A DNA stretch of 64,000 nucleotides from Streptomyces sp. A0958 (GTDB lineage Bacteria; Actinomycetota; Actinomycetes; Streptomycetales; Streptomycetaceae): positions 1 through 64,000 of the forward strand of contig NZ_SSBK01000022.1 in assembly GCF_004795035.1 (NCBI RefSeq), written 5' to 3'. The position numbers and the translations under genes are program-made. The first letter of the stretch is position 1. Every line of letters starts with the position of its first letter. Positions 62,987 to 64,000 of this stretch are shown here, in pieces. The notes under the pieces were generated by a model. It had not been told where the DNA came from, did not search any database, and was given only the letters and a program-made list of their open reading frames with translations.

Positions 62987-64000
62987 ATGACCGAGACCTA
63001 CGCACGGACGGCGACGAGCCCGTGGCGCAACTGGGCGGGGAACGTCACCGCCCGCCCGGCCCGGACCGTGTCCCCCGCGTCCGTGGACGAACTGGCCGAG
63101 GCGCTGCGCAGGGCGTCCGAGGACGGGCTGCGGGTGAAGCCGGCCGGTACCGGGCACTCCTTCACCGCGACCGCGGCCACCGACGGGCTGCTGATCCGGC
63201 CCGATCTGCTGACGGGCATCCGCGAAATCGACCGCACGGCGATGACGGTGACGGTCGAGGCCGGTACCCCGCTGAAGCGGCTCAACACCGCGCTGGCCCT
63301 CGAGGGCCTCTCGCTCACCAACATGGGCGACATCATGGAGCAGACGGTCGCCGGGGCCACCTCCACCGGCACGCACGGCACCGGCCGCGACTCGGCGTCC
63401 ATATCGGCGCAGATACGCGCCCTGGAGCTGGTCACCGCGGACGGCAGGGTCCTGACCTGTTCCAAGACCGAGAACCCCGATGTGTTCGCGGTCGCCCGGA
63501 TCGGGCTCGGCGCGCTGGGCGTCATCACCGCGATCACCTTCGCCGTGGAGCCGGTCTTCCTGCTGACCGCCCGCGAGGAGCCGATGCCCTTCGACAAGGT
63601 CACGGCGGACTTCGATCAGCTGGTGGCCGAGAACGAGCACTTCGAGTTCTACTGGTTCCCGCACACCGGGAACTGCAACACCAAGCGCAACAACCGGAGC
63701 GCGGGCCCCGCGGCCCCGCCCGGAAAGGTCAGCGGCTGGATCGAGGACGAGCTGCTGTCCAACGGCGTCTTCCAGGTGGCGTGCTCGCTCGGCCGGGCGG
63801 TGCCCGCCACGATCCCCTCGATCGCCAAGCTCTCCAGCCGGGCGCTGTCCGCGCGTACGTACACCGACATCCCGTACAAGGTGTTCACCAGCCCCCGCCG
63901 GGTGCGGTTCGTGGAGATGGAGTACGCGCTGCCGCGCGAGGCCGCCGTCGAGGCGCTGCGTGAGGTCCGGGCGATGGTCGACCGCTCGCCGCTGCGGGTC
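62987..64000 (+). CDS. FAD-dependent D-arabinono-1,4-lactone oxidase-type enzyme, partial
   Basis: The frame is open to the window edge (338 codons seen). The FAD-binding PCMH domain has VKPAGTGHSFTATAATDG, the GHSF histidine is the usual covalent-FAD candidate, and TSTGTHGTGRDSASI follows near residue 125. The C-terminal ALO domain begins with FEFYWFPHTGNCNTKRNN near residue 220. It should oxidise an aldonolactone or similar sugar-derived alcohol with O2. ATG at 62987 with GGGGAAG upstream; divergent from hemH. Confidence 0.9.
   Translation, partial: MTETYARTATSPWRNWAGNVTARPARTVSPASVDELAEALRRASEDGLRVKPAGTGHSFTATAATDGLLIRPDLLTGIREIDRTAMTVTVEAGTPLKRLNTALALEGLSLTNMGDIMEQTVAGATSTGTHGTGRDSASISAQIRALELVTADGRVLTCSKTENPDVFAVARIGLGALGVITAITFAVEPVFLLTAREEPMPFDKVTADFDQLVAENEHFEFYWFPHTGNCNTKRNNRSAGPAAPPGKVSGWIEDELLSNGVFQVACSLGRAVPATIPSIAKLSSRALSARTYTDIPYKVFTSPRRVRFVEMEYALPREAAVEALREVRAMVDRSPLRV

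Overview
The window looks like a chromosome segment from a Streptomyces or close relative. The DNA is very GC-rich with strong third-position bias, genes are tightly packed with many ATGA/GTGA overlaps, GTG and TTG starts are common, and the content is typical of the genus (conservons with CYP157/CYP154 P450s, DUF397/XRE pairs, DUF3159, DUF3710, DUF4193, CutRS). No rRNA, tRNA, CRISPR array or complete insertion sequence was seen.

Layout. (1) 1-4.0 kb: a conservon (cvnA end, cvnB, cvnC, cvnD) followed by a CYP157-like and a CYP154-like P450. (2) 4.0-8.7 kb: a redox group of a CDGSH Fe-S protein, a HemK2-like methyltransferase, an SDR, a phytoene-desaturase-like flavoenzyme and an SRPBCC protein, with a 13-unit minisatellite between the SDR and the flavoenzyme. 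(3) 8.9-11.6 kb: a sulfide/persulfide detoxification module (CstR-like sensor, TauE/SafE exporter, MBL-rhodanese) with palindromic operators. (4) 11.6-17.3 kb: assorted accessory genes (methyltransferase, AraC regulator, SDR, aldo/keto reductase divergent from a MarR regulator, alpha/beta hydrolase). (5) 17.6-19.0 kb: a decayed RHS-type toxin gene ending in a colicin-E3-like RNase domain, with an intact downstream immunity-type gene. (6) 19.2-24.8 kb: a second, complete conservon with its own CYP157/CYP154 pair. (7) 24.9-26.8 kb: a DUF397/XRE regulator pair and two small genes. (8) 26.7-35.0 kb: a complete four-gene Wadjet (JetABCD, type II architecture) plasmid-defence operon. (9) 35.4-38.7 kb: an aldo/keto reductase, a succinate-semialdehyde-type dehydrogenase and a small lower-GC orphan gene. 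(10) 38.7-54 kb: a conserved core dominated by potassium: an rRNA uracil methyltransferase, a KimA-like K+ transporter, two TrkA gating proteins, DUF3159, an OB-fold protein, and the kdp locus with kdpE, kdpD, an unrelated ABC ATPase, kdpC, kdpB and a broken kdpA/kdpF. (11) 54-64 kb: housekeeping genes: DUF3710, dUTPase, thioesterase, DUF3093, DUF4193, CutS/CutR, inositol monophosphatase, ferrochelatase and the start of an aldonolactone oxidase.

The best candidates for a second look are the Wadjet operon, whose JetC carries a Gly/Ala-rich insert; the RHS/E3 toxin remnant, whose frameshift splits the catalytic residues while the immunity-type gene stays intact; kdpA, which carries a 5' deletion fusing it to kdpF plus an in-frame amber codon in an otherwise complete kdp system; the paired CYP157 proteins that lack the ExxR motif; and the minisatellite that supplies the stop codon of the flavoenzyme gene. 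No wholly new system could be established from sequence alone.
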